64,000 nt of DNA from Opisthocomus hoazin. Its lineage: Eukaryota; Chordata; Aves; Opisthocomiformes; Opisthocomidae. The number at the start of each line of letters is the position of its first letter. The first letter of the stretch is position 1. This document shows, piece by piece, positions 1-12,795 of the stretch. The position numbers and the translations under genes were made by a program. The notes below the pieces were generated by a model. That model was not told where the DNA came from. It saw only the letters and a list, made by a program, of their open reading frames with translations, and ran no database searches. The stretch lies in contig NC_134415.1 of the NCBI RefSeq assembly GCF_030867145.1, positions 15,354,417 to 15,418,416 on the forward strand. Direction: 5' to 3'.

Positions 1-1096
1 ATTTTTCAGCTGAGTTGTTTTGTTGTTCTTCTGAGCTCTCTTTCAGCATTATCCCATTAAAACTGCCTGAGATCCGAGTTTTTCACTGGCTCGAATTAGG
101 TGGTAATTAATCCACCAGACAGTTTCATGACGATGCTTTCCAAAATGAGAACATCCAGCAATAAAATACAAGCTTGTGCTGTGCAGCAGTGAATAGACTG
201 CACACCAGTCCCTCACAGCGTACACAGTCTGCCTGGCCATCCCCAGGGCTACGGACAGGGAGGAGAGGAACAAGACTGAGGTGAACATGGAATATATTTT
301 GGGGCACTTTTTTGTAGATAGACGGAGAAGGTAACGGTGAAGGATCTTTTTTGAGACAATGACTTGAAAGAATGTGTTAATTTCATATAGAATATTTAGG
401 ATGCAAATTTTGCAATGAGAATCGTCTCCGTTCTCACAACAGATGATACATTTTAAAAGTAGTAGCAACTGTGAGATGAGTCAAAGTTAGAAGGAATCAG
501 CACCTCCCAGGAGGTGCTCTCCCCCACTCCCCTCAGCCAAAGCCCTAACGCTCCCTGTTCCGGCACGGACCTGCTCCCCAAAACTCCATTACCCGAAAGT
601 TGTCTTTCTGCCAAAAGCATTTCAGTGCTGTGGTGGGCAACACATATTTTATTCTGGTCTGTGACTCAGAATGGCCATCTTTTATTGCCAGATGTGAGTT
701 GATTTCCATTTATACGGCCTTTCTAACTGCTTAATTACACTGACAAAACATGATGGCAAAACAGAAACTGCAACTGACTGGTTGAACAATTTCAGAGAAC
801 CTCTGTCAGGTTGACAGGCATTCCTGGCCAGCGCAGAAAAGTGTAGCGGAAACGCTAAGGCTATGCCAGGCTGTTGTCAGCACCCTCCGGAGAGTGGTGT
901 GACCCTGTGGCACACAGGCACACGTGCTACACATCCACACAGCAACGAAGCAGCTAATGGCTCCACAGAGGAGGATGCTTGTAGGCATCCTGAGGAGGAC
1001 ACCAGTGTCTGGGTTGCCTTAAACAGTGAGCGCTATTAATGATGCTTCCACGCATGTCACACGTCCAGCTGCAGCGATGGTGTCAATGCCCTACAG
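1..1096 (+). other. VIT intron, left end of window
   Basis: No exon was recognised. I looked for the end of the LCCL domain and the linker that should precede the Thr-rich exon and did not find them, so this is taken as intron. A 139-codon open frame on the - strand (49-468) has no recognisable domain and Cys/Leu/Ser-rich composition typical of chance frames. A pyrimidine stretch and CAG lead into the exon at 1097. Confidence 0.6.
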
Positions 1097-1303
1097 GTGA
1101 CACCGTCCGCAAAGAGTATCAGACGTCCCCAGTGCCGACACCAGCTACCCAAATGGCCACCACAACACCAACACCAACAACCACAACAACGGATCCTTCC
1201 ACCACAACGCCAAAGCCAACCACAACACCTGCAACAACCAGAACCACAACAGTTGCAGCTGCAGCCAAGACTCGACCTGGACTGCACAGGGTCAGAGATA
1301 TAG
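1097..1303 (+). CDS. VIT: VIT exon: Thr/Pro-rich mucin-like linker
   Basis: The exon is 207 nt, phase 1 to phase 1. It is preceded by ctacag and followed by gtcagt. It reads GDTVRKEYQTSPVPTPATQ and then a run of Thr/Pro built from ACA/ACC codons, ending in KTRPGLHRVRDIG. The beginning (G-D-T-x-K-x-Y-Q-x-x-P) resembles the linker after the LCCL domain in mammalian vitrin. About half the residues are Thr or Pro, so it is probably an extended, O-glycosylated spacer (inference). The low-complexity ACA repeats make its length prone to vary between species. Confidence 0.8.
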   Translation: MTPSAKSIRRPQCRHQLPKWPPQHQHQQPQQRILPPQRQSQPQHLQQPEPQQLQLQPRLDLDCTGSEI

Positions 1304-1928
1304 GTCAGTAACATGGATGCTTGAATTGTTTTCCTCCTGACCTACAGCTTTCCTAAAGTTTAAAGGACAAGACATGCAGCTGAATATACCATGATTTAGT
1401 GGCTCATGAACTCAATAATTCAATGTAGAAATATTAGGAGTGGATAAAAAAATTAATTCCAGTAGACGGGCTGGAGTTAGCATTGTGCCTTCAAGATACA
1501 TAAAAAATTTGTGTATCTTAAGTAAACATAAACATGTAGATTCTCTGAGATTAGAGTTCATCTGAAGTAAATTTATGGCTAGTCTTTATCTTCACATGAA
1601 ATGTACTGGCGTATAAACTGATTCATGTGGAAGTAAGCTCTCCATTCCCAAATGCTGTCATGATTTTCAGCTATAGGAGTCAACCAATAGGTCCTTCATT
1701 CACATGTCTGGACTAAGAGTTCAACAAATAGGTCAAGACTCATTTTAGAATTAATTTCATGATAACTTTCAATAAATGAAAGTTGTATTTTTTGTAACAC
1801 TAAGAAGGAATTCTCATATGATTTTTCCACAGCTGGTTTTCCTTAATCTTTCCTTCTCTGTTTATTCTTATTCACTAACATTGGGCTTTTTGGTTCAAGA
1901 GCTGAAAATTAAAATCTCTTATTTTTAG

Positions 1929-1979
1929 GTTCTAGCAGCATCCACCCAGCATACTCATCTGTGGTAGCTGCAGCATCAA
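1929..1979 (+). CDS. VIT: VIT small linker exon (SSSIHPAYSS)
   Basis: The exon is 51 nt, phase 1-1, with acceptor tttttag and donor gtaagt. It encodes SSSIHPAYSSVVAAAS. It joins the preceding exon as GGT (Gly) and the next as ATG (Met). It has no domain; it is part of the linker between LCCL and vWA1. Support is from strong splice sites and phase agreement rather than sequence similarity, so it may be optional. Confidence 0.6.
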
Positions 1980-4900
1980 GTAAGTATGGTGAAGAAGTAT
2001 GTGCCACAAGGCATGCAGTACAGTGTATTTTAAGGCAGCAATTACTCAATAACCTTTCAAGCCTCAGCAAATTCAATGACTGAATCCAAGTCTGGATTTA
2101 AACTGAAAAACAGACACTTGGCCTGAATGTCAGAGATGCTGATTACCCACAGCTCTGGGGAAGCCTTTCTAGTGAATATCTGCACATTTCAGCCTTGACA
2201 AACACTGGGTTTCGCGACACTGGAGACAAAGCCTGTGCTGTTTGAACTGTATTTTCCTACTGCTTCATTCTGTCGTACTCTCTCACAGGGAGACTTGATT
2301 AGTTGTAAGATACATGATGCAGAGGGCTGCCTCTCTTAGGGCTGAGAGCTCTGAGATGCTGACTTACATTCAACCAATGCTCTTCCGAAAACCTCAGGCT
2401 GTGGTTCTGAGCCTGGCATATATGTGATGTTATTCCTGGCGTGCTGCTCGTGTTATTGACAGCAGAGTGGCGGCTGCTCAGACCTCTGCATCTCAATCCA
2501 GAAGCCAGCTCCCATTCCAGCCCACAGCCCGCAATGCAAGTATTTAGAGGTGTTTTCCCATACAATCTGTAATTGCTCAGCTGCACCGTCAAGTAGAGGA
2601 GAACATTTTCAACTGTTTGCAAGTTTCTCAGCATGAGGATATGATCGCTTTTGAGTGAAAAGCGAGCTGGGCCATCATTAGGTTTTATGCTCTGTTGCTG
2701 TTTCAGAGTGCCTTGAGCTCAGCTTTACTCTCACATACGTAATGGCAGCCACCTCTGCTCCCAAGTAATTCAGAGCCAAGCACATGGCAGGGCAGGTATC
2801 TTCTGGGCAATTCAGGTCCTGAGGGAAAGCATCATTAAGTCAAATATAGCTGCAAGCCCAGAATAAGAGCAGGGGCTGGAGGGGTTAATCTTACCAAGTC
2901 AAACGTGCAGGTGTGTCTATGGCAGGATTTACAGAAGTGCCAACACAATTCGAAGCAGTTTAAACTCAGTGGGAATCTACATCATTCGGTACCTAATGTG
3001 CCTGTAAACCCGGTCCTGCTTGTTGCTCTCTTTTCTATTTCTTATTCCTGCAGGCTGAGCATGGAAGAGGCCATTATTGTCTTTACTAGCAATTAGGAAA
3101 CCACGTCTGAGGTTCCTCAGTCAGAGAGAGATGCATGTTGAGGGCAAAGTTCTGGCAACACTGAAATCAGTGGGAAAGATGTATTTGCCTTCAGTAAGGT
3201 CAAACCTTTAGTCAAAAAATGAAGAAGAGGAGAATAAAAATCATTAATTTTTTCAAGACTTTCGGTGGACACTTTGTTGCAATTTGTATCCATATTTCTT
3301 CACAATTTTCTTTACTGAAGTTCTAAACATACGTTAACTCTCAAAAGACTGAAGTGATCAGGCTCAGGGACAGCTTATTGTTATTGTGAGCTGGAGGAAT
3401 AGTGGAGACCTACTTCTGATTTCACAGACTTCATTTCTAGGACCATGTCCAGCATGTCTGTACTTGTATCTGGTTTCCTGAATTCTTGATTCTAAAAGAG
3501 AAGAACTGGCTAAAATAAAATATAGAAAATACAATAGCGTTTTGAAGCAATGACCATACACTAAGCAGTTTATCTATTTTCTTTGCCTGAGGAGCCTTTA
3601 GGACTCACTCTTTTTATTCAGGCCAGAGTTTCTGATGATGCTGTTTGCCTTAACCAGTATTTGGCTTGACCGGACAGAATCATATGTTCTGCTGTCCATC
3701 TCGGCTCACAGGGACTCACAGATTTCTCTCTCACAGGGCGTTGGTAGTTTGCCTGCAAAAGACACCTCAAAAGTAAATAGCCTTGAAATAGAGCACAGTC
3801 AGCATGAGCACAGCTGTGGCTGCTGTTAGCTCTGGCATTTCCATTTCCAGCCACTGGTGCTGGCAAAAGTTCACAGGGGCAAAAGAAAAGCTGGACTTGC
3901 CAATCAGAGCATTAGAGCAGGGACAAAACTCCTCCATCCTAGCTCTTGTTGTTCTTTCCCCTTTATCTTCCGTTCAGCAAAGATACAGAAACAGGAAAAA
4001 TATGAGAGACTCTGCTCCATCACAGGAGCCCTGCATGAAAGATCTGATGTGGCAAAACTGTTCAATGAAAAACCACTGATGCGACTAGCATGACATTTGA
4101 CATCTTACTCCTATCTGCTCTACTCGCAAATGCAGCGCTTCATCAGTGCAGTACGTGCTAAAGGACAGTCCTGGAGGGGAAGCAGCAATGGCAGTGGGCT
4201 TTAAAAGTGGATGCTAACTCCCTCCTGCTCTGGGCAGAACTTTAAGTTCAGCCACACTCTGGTATGATGACAGCTCCTGCCTCTTTCCAACTGCACTTAA
4301 CCAAGCACGCTGCCGAGGGCCATGAACTCAGTTGCCCTCTCCCATCCCAGCTTTTCAAGCAATCCCTTCTTGCACAGCTGCTTGGACCCTAGACAAGGAC
4401 AGGGAATAAATTCAGTGCTTCTGCGAACGCTGCAATCGTAAGCCACGTCACGATCCTCGGTGCCACGCTGAGGCACTGAGCTGGCAACCAAGCATCGGGC
4501 AGCGAGTGCCTGGGCAGCCACAGGCAAGGCTCTGCCCTGCACCCCATGCCCAGCTCGGTTCAACGGTTGCATCTCTTTTCAGACAGGGACCCTAAGCTGG
4601 GCCCTGCCTACCACTGTACACTACACTGCTTTCATCCCCATTTGTGACTTACTGTAGTAGTAAAAAGAAAAAAACAAAACAAAGACTGGGAAGACAACAG
4701 CAGTGTCAGTGCTAGAGAAAGCACTGAAAGCTCTCCTCCAGCCATGGCTCATACCCTGAGGAAGCACTGGGTAAGGGCTCCGTCCTGGCACTAGGGAGAA
4801 CAGCTAGTGTTTAGGTTTGGGTGCTGCCTTTCCCCCCAAGTTCGTCCTGACTTAGCTCATCAAAGGTGCTGACCAAGCTGCAGAAGGCCAGCCATATTTT

Positions 4901-5523
4901 GTGCACAGAGTAGCTGCTTGCCTTCTTAAATCAGTTCCCATCACCTGCAAGGTCCACTCCAAAGTGCATTTGTCTCTGCTGCCTTCGTCCTTTACTGCCT
5001 TCATGCACCCCTGCCCACTGTAGGACTTGCTCCCAACCAAGGTTTCTCTACTCCACTGCTTTCACTTCTGACCCGGTTCTTGCGATTCACCTGGTGACTG
5101 CCCATCCCCAGTTTGTTATAGACTTCTCCCAGTCCTGCCTCAGCCTCTTGCTTTCACAGAGCTCTGGTTTAATGAACACAATTAAATGCCGCAGGCTCAC
5201 TGGCATCTCAGACTTGAAGGAAGAAGAAGCCTTGCAGACCATGGAAGTGAGATTCCAACCTTTCTTCCTCTATCCCCACCAGAACAAGCATGGCAGAAGC
5301 CAGGTCACTGCAGGGATGGTGGTAGCACGCCTGTGTGAGATACAGCAAGCGGGAACAGCCCCAAGGCCCAGAGCAGTTAAAAGAAGCATAGAAAGAAATC
5401 CACTTTGTTAACAGGGAGTGGAGGGTAGGGTTAATTCCCTAAAAAAGTGGCATAAAATACGTCTGATACTGAGCTAATCTCTCTTTCTCTCTTGCACTGT
5501 GTTTCTACTGACTTTGTGACTAG
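1980..5523 (+). other. VIT intron, 3.5 kb
   Basis: No CR1 or other recognisable repeat and no convincing exon. An open stretch after a splice-acceptor-like sequence near 3978 lacks a donor before its stop at 4093. Otherwise I see nothing to annotate. Confidence 0.6.
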
Positions 5524-5568
5524 TGTTATACACATATTCCGGCTCAGTTGTGGCAAACCTGAAGCAAG
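5524..5568 (+). CDS. VIT: VIT small linker exon (LYTYSGSVV)
   Basis: The exon is 45 nt, phase 1-1, with acceptor gtgactag and donor gtgagc. It encodes (M)LYTYSGSVVANLKQ. It sits where mammalian vitrin has an ...ATYTSSQN-like linker, and the TYS motif agrees weakly. Phase joins cleanly to exons at 1979 and 6808. Moderate confidence because the peptide is short. Confidence 0.6.
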
Positions 5569-6807
5569 GTGAGCTCTCAGGCTCAAAGTTAATTTTGTTC
5601 CACCTCTTTGGCACACACTGATCTCCTGCACAACCCCATACCATACTGCTGCACAGACTTTTCCCTCCACAGCCTGAAAACTCAGCCTGGGCTAGCTGTG
5701 GTCCATCTGGAGCCAGAGCTACAAGCTTAGAGAGTTTAAAAGCCTTGCCAGTTTTGGCAGATGAGCCTGTTATTTCCTTCTGGAGTTTACGGGGTCTCTC
5801 AGGCCAGCTCCTAGAAATCCCATCCAAGGGCTTCCAGTGGCCTGTGAAGGTTCGAGTTTGGGTCAAACACAAGCTATTTGCTGTCACCTAATTTTGCAGT
5901 ATCAAGTTCCCAGGGAGCAGCACTTCCTGTTTCCTGAGACAACCATTCAAAATGGTCTCATTTATGATAACTTCTTGATAAAAATATCTCACAGGCCCCC
6001 GTCCAGTGTTCACAGGAGTCAGTTCGAACATTCCCACTGATTTCATCAGGCTTTGGAATTAATTTTTCTGGGAAAACTAATGAATAAAGGCTTGTTAAAG
6101 GGTAAGTTTGTTAACAAGCTTCTTAAGAATAACTAATGAAATGAAAGGCATGATTAAAGACGTGGTTTTCATCTGCAAATTCTTTGAGCCTTAAGTACTT
6201 TTGAACAATGGGAATTCAATAATCCAATCACCTTAAACAAGGCCTTTTGTGTAGACAGTGGTGAAGACATTTCACACACATGAAGTCTCCCACGTTATTT
6301 TTGTCATTGTCTCATCATTTGCAGTCTGCCTGCTTGCTTGTATCCACTCACTCTCTGCAGAAAGGGTAGTATCCGGTCTGCGGGGGTTGTTTTGGGTTTG
6401 GGATTTTTTTTAACCTTCCTCACACAACCAGCACAATTGGATGGCACTGAAATAGAAATAAACATAGATAACCAGTGTGACAGAAAGGGAAAGTTATAAG
6501 GGAAAGAAAATCACAGCAGCAGCTACAAACCTTTTAAATGCAGATCAGAGACATCTACAAGTAATATTCACAACTGAAGGGAATGTTAACTAGGCTAATC
6601 TATATGACAGGCAGAGCAAGGTAATCCTTTTTCAAGCAGGCTCAAAATATGTAGTTAACATCTGAGAAAGTATATGAATGAAAACTCTCTTTATATGAAC
6701 CATTAACTCTGACAGCTATAAAATGAGACTCAGTGAAAAAGCCATGTTAGCAGTAGTCCTGAATCAAACATGGTATAAATCAGTTTTCCATTTTGGTGTC
6801 TCCTTAG
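5569..6807 (+). other. VIT intron, 1.2 kb
   Basis: Plain intronic sequence; no repeat family or exon seen. Confidence 0.6.
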
Positions 6808-6846
6808 GACAGGTTCAGGCTGCACAAGGAGGAGGACAGAATACAG
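6808..6846 (+). CDS. VIT: VIT micro-exon (GQVQAAQGGG)
   Basis: A 39-nt exon, phase 1-1, with acceptor ctccttag and donor gtatgt. It encodes GQVQAAQGGGQNT, a Gln/Gly-rich linker piece. It joins the preceding exon as GGA (Gly) and the next as GGT (Gly). Chance is not excluded for so short a segment, but both splice sites are good and the phase fits. Confidence 0.55.
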
Positions 6847-7643
6847 GTATGTCTTAAATTAATAATAACTAGTAGATTAGTATTGCTAGAATACTGGAAA
6901 ACCTTGTGTTTAAGTTCTATGTACTAATCAATATATTTTCAAAGTATTCAGGGGCACTTCCACCTCTGCAAATAAAAGGAATATTTTACGACCCAATACA
7001 GGTAAAGGTATTAAAATACCTCCTCTAATTCTTCCCTGTAGCTAGTTCCACCACTCACATCTACCGAGTCATGCAGTTATGCATTGTTTTTCACTCCTAA
7101 CCACGTTCTTAGCAGGATGCAGTGAAAGCAGATATCACACTGGTTATTGCGTGACAAAATTGTAACTTTTAGGAAAAAAAGGAAGCATGAATAATTAAAC
7201 TTAGACTTATTCTCAAAATAGTATTCTAAAACCATTTATAAAGGTGTTTTATAACATTTGCTGCTGCAAAATGAGGGGGGAACTTTGTGTCTGTGTAAGT
7301 TTGGGCTATGAAGGCCTGACCCTGAGAGGAGACACGTGTTTTCAGCATCCAGGTGCTGAGCATGATCAGCACCTGGGGACCCACTAGCACTTGTTCCAGT
7401 GCACCAGTGAGTAGCTCCACTGCACAGCACCTACTAACACTTAAACACTTCTGCTGTTGCCAAACTCTTTTGAGCTTTTAAATTCTTTTTGTTTTTTTAA
7501 ATTCATAGTTCCCATCTTCCTTTCCCATGTGGTTTGAAAACATGTCCAGAAAGACAGTGCGGGGCCATGGCATCCCTCGCGATTGTGCTTCTTCCTCCTC
7601 TGCTGCTGGGTCTAACCTCTCGCCTCTTTGTTGGACCACGCAG
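6847..7643 (+). other. VIT intron, 0.8 kb
   Basis: No repeats recognised. An exon-like stretch near 6951-7001 is open but ends in phase 0 and would break the downstream frame, so it is not annotated. Confidence 0.55.
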
Positions 7644-7706
7644 GTATCCAGCGCCAAGAGCCCGCTGCCACCTTCCGGAGGGCTGCCGGCTCTCCAGCCC
7701 ACCTGG
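7644..7706 (+). CDS. VIT: VIT linker exon (GIQRQEP)
   Basis: The exon is 63 nt, phase 1-1, with acceptor ccacgcag and donor gtgagc. It encodes GIQRQEPAATFRRAAGSPAHL. The GIQRQ-(D/E)-P start matches the mammalian vitrin linker, which anchors the small-exon series. It is GC-rich compared with the surrounding intron. Confidence 0.85.
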
Positions 7707-8048
7707 GTGAGCAAGATTGCTAGCAGCAGATTTTCTTCTCTCTGTCATAGTTTTAGCAACCCTCTAGCACTACTGTAGAACATTCTCATGTGTTCTGGAG
7801 GAGGACCAGGGCAAGACTCACGCCCTGAATGCCAACTAGCAGCTTCCTGAATGCAAAAGACAAAGGACAACTCGGTCACTGGCAAGCTGTTGTTTCAGGC
7901 CGTGGGAATCAACATCTACTGCAGTGTTTGCAGTTTTCCTTATTTGTTAGTCAAAATGAGAAACAAAAAAACAGCTCTGTGCAGGCTATCAGGTCTGTGA
8001 TCAAGTGAAATCTTCTGTTCCTGTTGTTCCCAGGAGTCTTCAGGCTGA

Positions 8049-8130
8049 TCACAGAATCAGAATCACAGAATGGTAGGGGTTGGAAGGGACCTCTGTGGGT
8101 CACTAGTCTAACCCTATGATCGCGACTGTA
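8049..8130 (-). mobile_element. CR1 LINE 3'-end fragment
   Basis: A short piece in antisense: repeated CACAGAATC units followed by tggtaggggttggaagggac, the reverse complement of the conserved CR1 3' UTR and terminal repeat. It decays beyond about 8130. Typical 5'-truncated insertion. Confidence 0.85.
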
Positions 8131-10062
8131 GAGGATGCCTTTAATACTAGAGGGTATTAATGAGAGGGTCTGGTGGTGGTACCCAGGGCCATCCAACAGC
8201 CCCAGCTGAAAGGCAAGTCCCCATTGATGCAGTCTGTCTGATTAACTGAGACAGGACACCAGACCAGCAGGGCAAGGTCAGGATCAGGATAGCAAGGTAC
8301 CAGACAAGGCACAGGCACAAGGAGCAAAGGTGAGGGTGTGCACCAACACGCTGTCACCGAGCAGCGTGATCTCCCCATCAGAATGACAATTTCTAGTTTA
8401 CCTAGTTGCAGGACATTTAAAATGGATACACTTCTGCTCCTCCTAAGACCTAATCTGTTCCCTCACTTTTCTACCTCTCCTCCTTGTTTCAGTCTCGTTT
8501 GCTTCCTTCTGGTTTCCATCTGTGTTTGTCCTTCTTGTATTTTTTGGCCATACCAATGTCACAGTCATTTCTTCTTTATCAATCTCCCATTTTTTGTGCT
8601 CCCATGATTCCCTTTGCCCTTGCCAAAGTCCAGTGCCCACCATTAGAGGGGAGACCAGGGGGCAACATTTTCCTGGAATGAACAGCAGAGCAAATATGTC
8701 ACCTGTAAACACGCTGGTCATGGCAAAGCACTAATTACATGGGGTGGGGATAGCAGGGGGTGGCAGACTTGCCTTCCTGGCAGGGCTGAGATGGGAGGAG
8801 TCCTAACATCTGGAGCAAAGGATGTGCTGGCTAGTCTTCAGGCTAGCCCAATTTCTGCCAGAGAAGCAGGGGAACATAGTGCTGAGTCAAGAACATAGTG
8901 CTTTAAAACAAAGTCAAGAGTTTGACTCCACCTAATTAAGGTCCCCCCCAAAGGTGATTACAAAGCTCAAATTTCCCATCATGAATGATTCTGTTTTCTT
9001 CATCACAGAACATAGAGGAAAAAACCCCCAAACATGTACTTGCCATATTCCCAATGAGTCCTGATCTTCTTTTGAGCCCAGGTTTTGGCAGCTCAGATGT
9101 GTTGCTACCTAGCAGCCAATTTTTCTAACAATCAAAGGGAAATTCCTGAACAAGTTCTTGCTTTCTTGGAAAGGAGAGTTGTTTTTCTTGATCCTACCAA
9201 GCACGTGCACGCTGCTCTGCAGACAACAATGATCAGTTCTGCGGGTTTGGCTGGGCTGTCAAGGAACTGCCTCTCATTGGCTCAGCTCAGCGAAAGGGTG
9301 TGCTGGGAAAACACTCTCCCCGACACACTGGTTGCCTGCACAGCTTCTCGCTGTGCATTCTTCAGAAGGTCCCAGCTCTTCCAAGCTCTTGACAATGCAC
9401 ATTACTCCTATACACACTTACCCCAGAATTTTTTCAAGACAATTATACTGAAGAGTGGTGGTGTCTTTTTTTTTTTTTAAAGATCAGTCTTGGAGTATTT
9501 TAAAAATCGACCCTCCATTTTTATGGGCATCATCAAGTGGAAAAAAAAAAAAAAAGCCCTACCTACTTATGAGAATAATCATTTCCCTTTCACATATGCA
9601 TTTCATTGAGAGCTTTCATTATGAGTCTAGGGCTACATGCAAAAAATGGAGCTTTTGCCTGGATTTATTGGTCACTCAGAAAGCTGTACAGTCTGCAAAT
9701 TTGCAGCCATCTACCCAAAATCCTTGGTGCTTCTCTAGTGCTTTTCTTCATCAATAAGGAAAACACAGGGCCTTAGTCACTACAAAAAGTTTTAAAAGGG
9801 TGTAAGCTATGAGAAGACTGCTCGAGGACGCAATAGACAGCTCTCACCCACAGGGATCTGGACAGACTAGCACACCTGCAGTCATTGAGTTGAAGTAGTT
9901 CTTGAGAAGGGTGAATCTAGAAAAACTTCAGCATTGCTCCTACTAACAAAGAGCAGCCTTTTCCTTTTTCAGCATCTATCTGTCTTTTTTGAGCTTAAAC
10001 AGTCTCAGAGAAGTTAGAGGATCCTGTGCACAGAGGACAGGCCCTGGCAAAGAGCTGGCAGC

Positions 10063-12795
10063 AGAATCACAGAATCACAGAATAGTAGGAGTTGGAAGGG
10101 ACCTCTGTGGGTCATCTAATCCGACCCCCCTGCCAAAGCAGGGTCACCTACAGCAGGCTGCACAGGAACTTGTCCAGGTGGGTCTTGAATATCTCCAGAG
10201 AAGGAGACTCCACAACCTCCCTGGGCAGCCTGTTCCAGTGCTCCGTCACCCTCAGAGGAAAGAAGTTCTTCCTCATGTTCAGACGGAACTTCCTGTGCTT
10301 CAGTTTGTGCCCATTGCCCCTTGTCCTGTCACTGGGCACCACTGAAAAGAGCTTGGCCCCATCCTCCTGACACCCACCCTTCAGATATTTATAAGCATTT
10401 ATTAGGTCCCCTCGCAGCCTTCTCTTCTTCAGGCTGAACAAGCCCAGTTCCCTCAGCCTCTCCTTGTAGCGGAGATGCTCCAGTCGCCTCATCATCCTCG
10501 TAGCCCTCCGCTGGACTCTCTCCAGTAGCTCTTCATCTTTCTTGAACTGGGGAGCCCAGAACTGGACACAGTACTCCAGATGAGGCCTCACCAGGGCAGT
10601 GTAGAGGGGAAGAAGAACCTCCCTCGTCCTGCTGGCCACACTCTTCTTGATGCACCCCAGGATTCCATTGGCTTTCTTGGCAGCCAGGGCACACTGCTGG
10701 CTCATGGTTAACCTGTCGTCCACCAGGACACTCAGGTCCCTCTCTGCAGAGCTGCTCTCCAGCAGGTCCAACCCAAGCCTGTACTGATGCATGAGGTTGT
10801 TCCTGCCCAGGTGCAGGACCCTGCATTTGCCTTTCTTGAACCTCATCAGGTTCCTCTCTGCCCAACTTTCCAGCCTGTCCAGGTCACGCTGAATGGCAGC
10901 ACAGCCTTCCGGTGTGTCTACCACACCTCCCAGTTTGGTGTCATCAGCAAACTTGGTGAGGGTACATTCTAACTCTTCATCCAGGTCGTTGATGAAGAAG
11001 TTAAACAAGACTGGGCCCAGTACTGACCCCTGGGGGACACCACTTGTTACCAGCCTCCAACTAGACTCAGCGCCGCTGATGACGACCCTCTGAGTTCTGC
11101 CATTCAGCCAGTTCTCTGTCCACTTCACCGACCACTCATCCAGCCCACACTTCCTCACCTTCCCTAGGAGGATATCATGGGAGACTGTGTCGAAAGCCTT
11201 GCTGAAGTCAAGGTAGACAACATCCACGGCTCTCCCTTCGTCTACCCAGCCAGTCATGTCATCGTAGAAAGCTATTAGATTGGTCAGGCATGATTTCCCC
11301 TTGGTGAATCCATGCTGACTACTCCTGATAACCTTCTTTTCTTCCACTTGTTTGATGATGGCCTCCAGGATAAGCTGCTCCATCACCTTTCCCGGGATGG
11401 AGGTGAGGCTGACCGGCCTGTAGTTCCCTGGGTCCTCCTTCTTGCCCTTTTTGAAGATTGGAGTGACATTGGCCTTTCTCCAGTCCTCAGGCACCTCTCC
11501 TGTCCTCCAGGACCTCCCAAAGATGATGGAGAGTGGCTCAGCAATGACATCCGCCAGCTCCCTCAGCACTCGTGGGTGCATTCCATCGGGCCCATGGATT
11601 TGTGGACGTCCAGATCGCTTAAGCGATCCCTCACACAGTCCTCCTCGACCAAGGGAAAGTCGTCCTCTTTGTAGGCTTCTTCTCTTACCTCCGGGGCCTG
11701 GGATTCCTGAGGGCCAGTCTTAGCACTGAAGACTGAAGCAAAGAAGGCATTCAGTAGCTCTGCCTTCTCCGCATCCTCCGTCACCAGGACACCCGCCTCA
11801 TTCAGCAGCGGCCTCACATTGTCCCTAGCCTTCCTTTTGCTGCTGATGTAATTGAAGAAGCCCTTCTTGTTGTTTTTGACATCCCTTGCCAGCTTCAATT
11901 CCAGGTGGGCCTTGGCCTTCCTCGTCGCATTCCTGCATGCTCTCACCACGTTTCTGTACTCTTCCCAAGTGGCCTGCCCCTCTTTCCACATTCCATGGAC
12001 CTTTCTCTACTGCCTGATCTCTGCTAGAAGCTCCTTGTTTAACCATGCAGGTCTCCTGCCTCCTTTGCTCGATTTCTTTCTCAGGGGGATGCATTGCTCC
12101 TGTGCATGGAAGAAGTGTTGTTTAAAGAGCGACCAGCACTCATGGAACCCCCTGCCTTCGAGAGCCCTGGCCCATGGGATTCCTCCAAGTAGCTCCTTGA
12201 AGAGGGCAAAGTCAGCCCTCCTGAGGTCCAGGGTTTTGATCCTGCTTATCGCCCTGCTTCCTCCACGCAGGATCCTGAACTCCACCATTTCATGGTCACT
12301 GCAGCCGAGTCTACCTCCGACCTTCACATCCTTCACCAGTCCCTCCTTGTTTGTTAACACAAGGTCCAGCAGCGCGCCTTTCCTTGTTGGTTCCTCCACC
12401 ACTTGCATCAGAAAGTTATCATCGATGCTCTGTAGGAACCTCCTGGATTGCGCCTGCCTAGCTGTATGGTCTTCCCAGCTGATGTCAGGGTGGTTGAAGT
12501 CCCCCATGAGAACCAGAGCCTGTGACTGTGAGGCTGCTTGCAGCTGCCTGTAGAAGGCCTCATCAGCCTCCTCCTCCTGGTCAGGTGGCCTGTAGTACAC
12601 ACCCACCGTAATGTCACCCTTATGAGCCTGTCCTTTAATTCTAACCCACAAGCTTTCAACTTGTTCCTCATTTGCCCCCAGGCCAAGCTCAATGCATTCT
12701 ACTTGCTCCCTCACAGGAAGCAAACCTGTGATATGTGGGATGGGCATGTTCCGTTGCTCTGCACCCTTCAGCTCACATCCCTGCTTATGAAAAAA
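10063..12795 (-). mobile_element. CR1 LINE, about 2.7 kb, 5'-truncated
   Basis: The 3' end (in element sense) is at 10063 with ATTCTGTG-type terminal repeats; an ORF2 reading follows leftward-to-rightward on the + coordinates. It lacks ORF1 and the start of the endonuclease; similarity fades near 12,795. This is the longest and best preserved element in the window. Two lesions are visible in ORF2, an in-frame TAG at 12007-12009 and a one-base deletion near 11588, so this copy is not expected to make a functional ORF2 protein. Confidence 0.95.
10148..11581 (-). pseudogene. CR1 ORF2 reverse transcriptase segment
   Basis: An open stretch of 477 codons encodes the reverse transcriptase of a non-LTR (CR1/LINE-3) element. 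Motifs in order are NYRPVSLTS, the [10 protein letters not shown] region, [27 protein letters not shown] and the catalytic FADD (codons at about 10940-10951), then the C-terminal region with [13 protein letters not shown] and the usual end FLCSLL. It copies the element's RNA by target-primed reverse transcription (family knowledge). A one-base deletion near 11588 separates it from the preceding segment, so it is the downstream part of a broken ORF2 and not a host gene. It lies antisense in a VIT intron. Confidence 0.93.

Noticed and set aside
49-468. 139-codon open frame on the - strand at the left edge
   Set aside because: Cys/Leu/Ser-rich, no domain, no splice signals; lies within the VIT intron.
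3978-4093. Open segment after an acceptor-like ttccgttcag, considered as a VIT exon
   Set aside because: No donor before the in-frame stop; does not fit the phase-1 linker series.
6951-7001. Exon-like open stretch followed by gtaaag in a VIT intron
   Set aside because: Ends in phase 0 and would shift the certain downstream frame.
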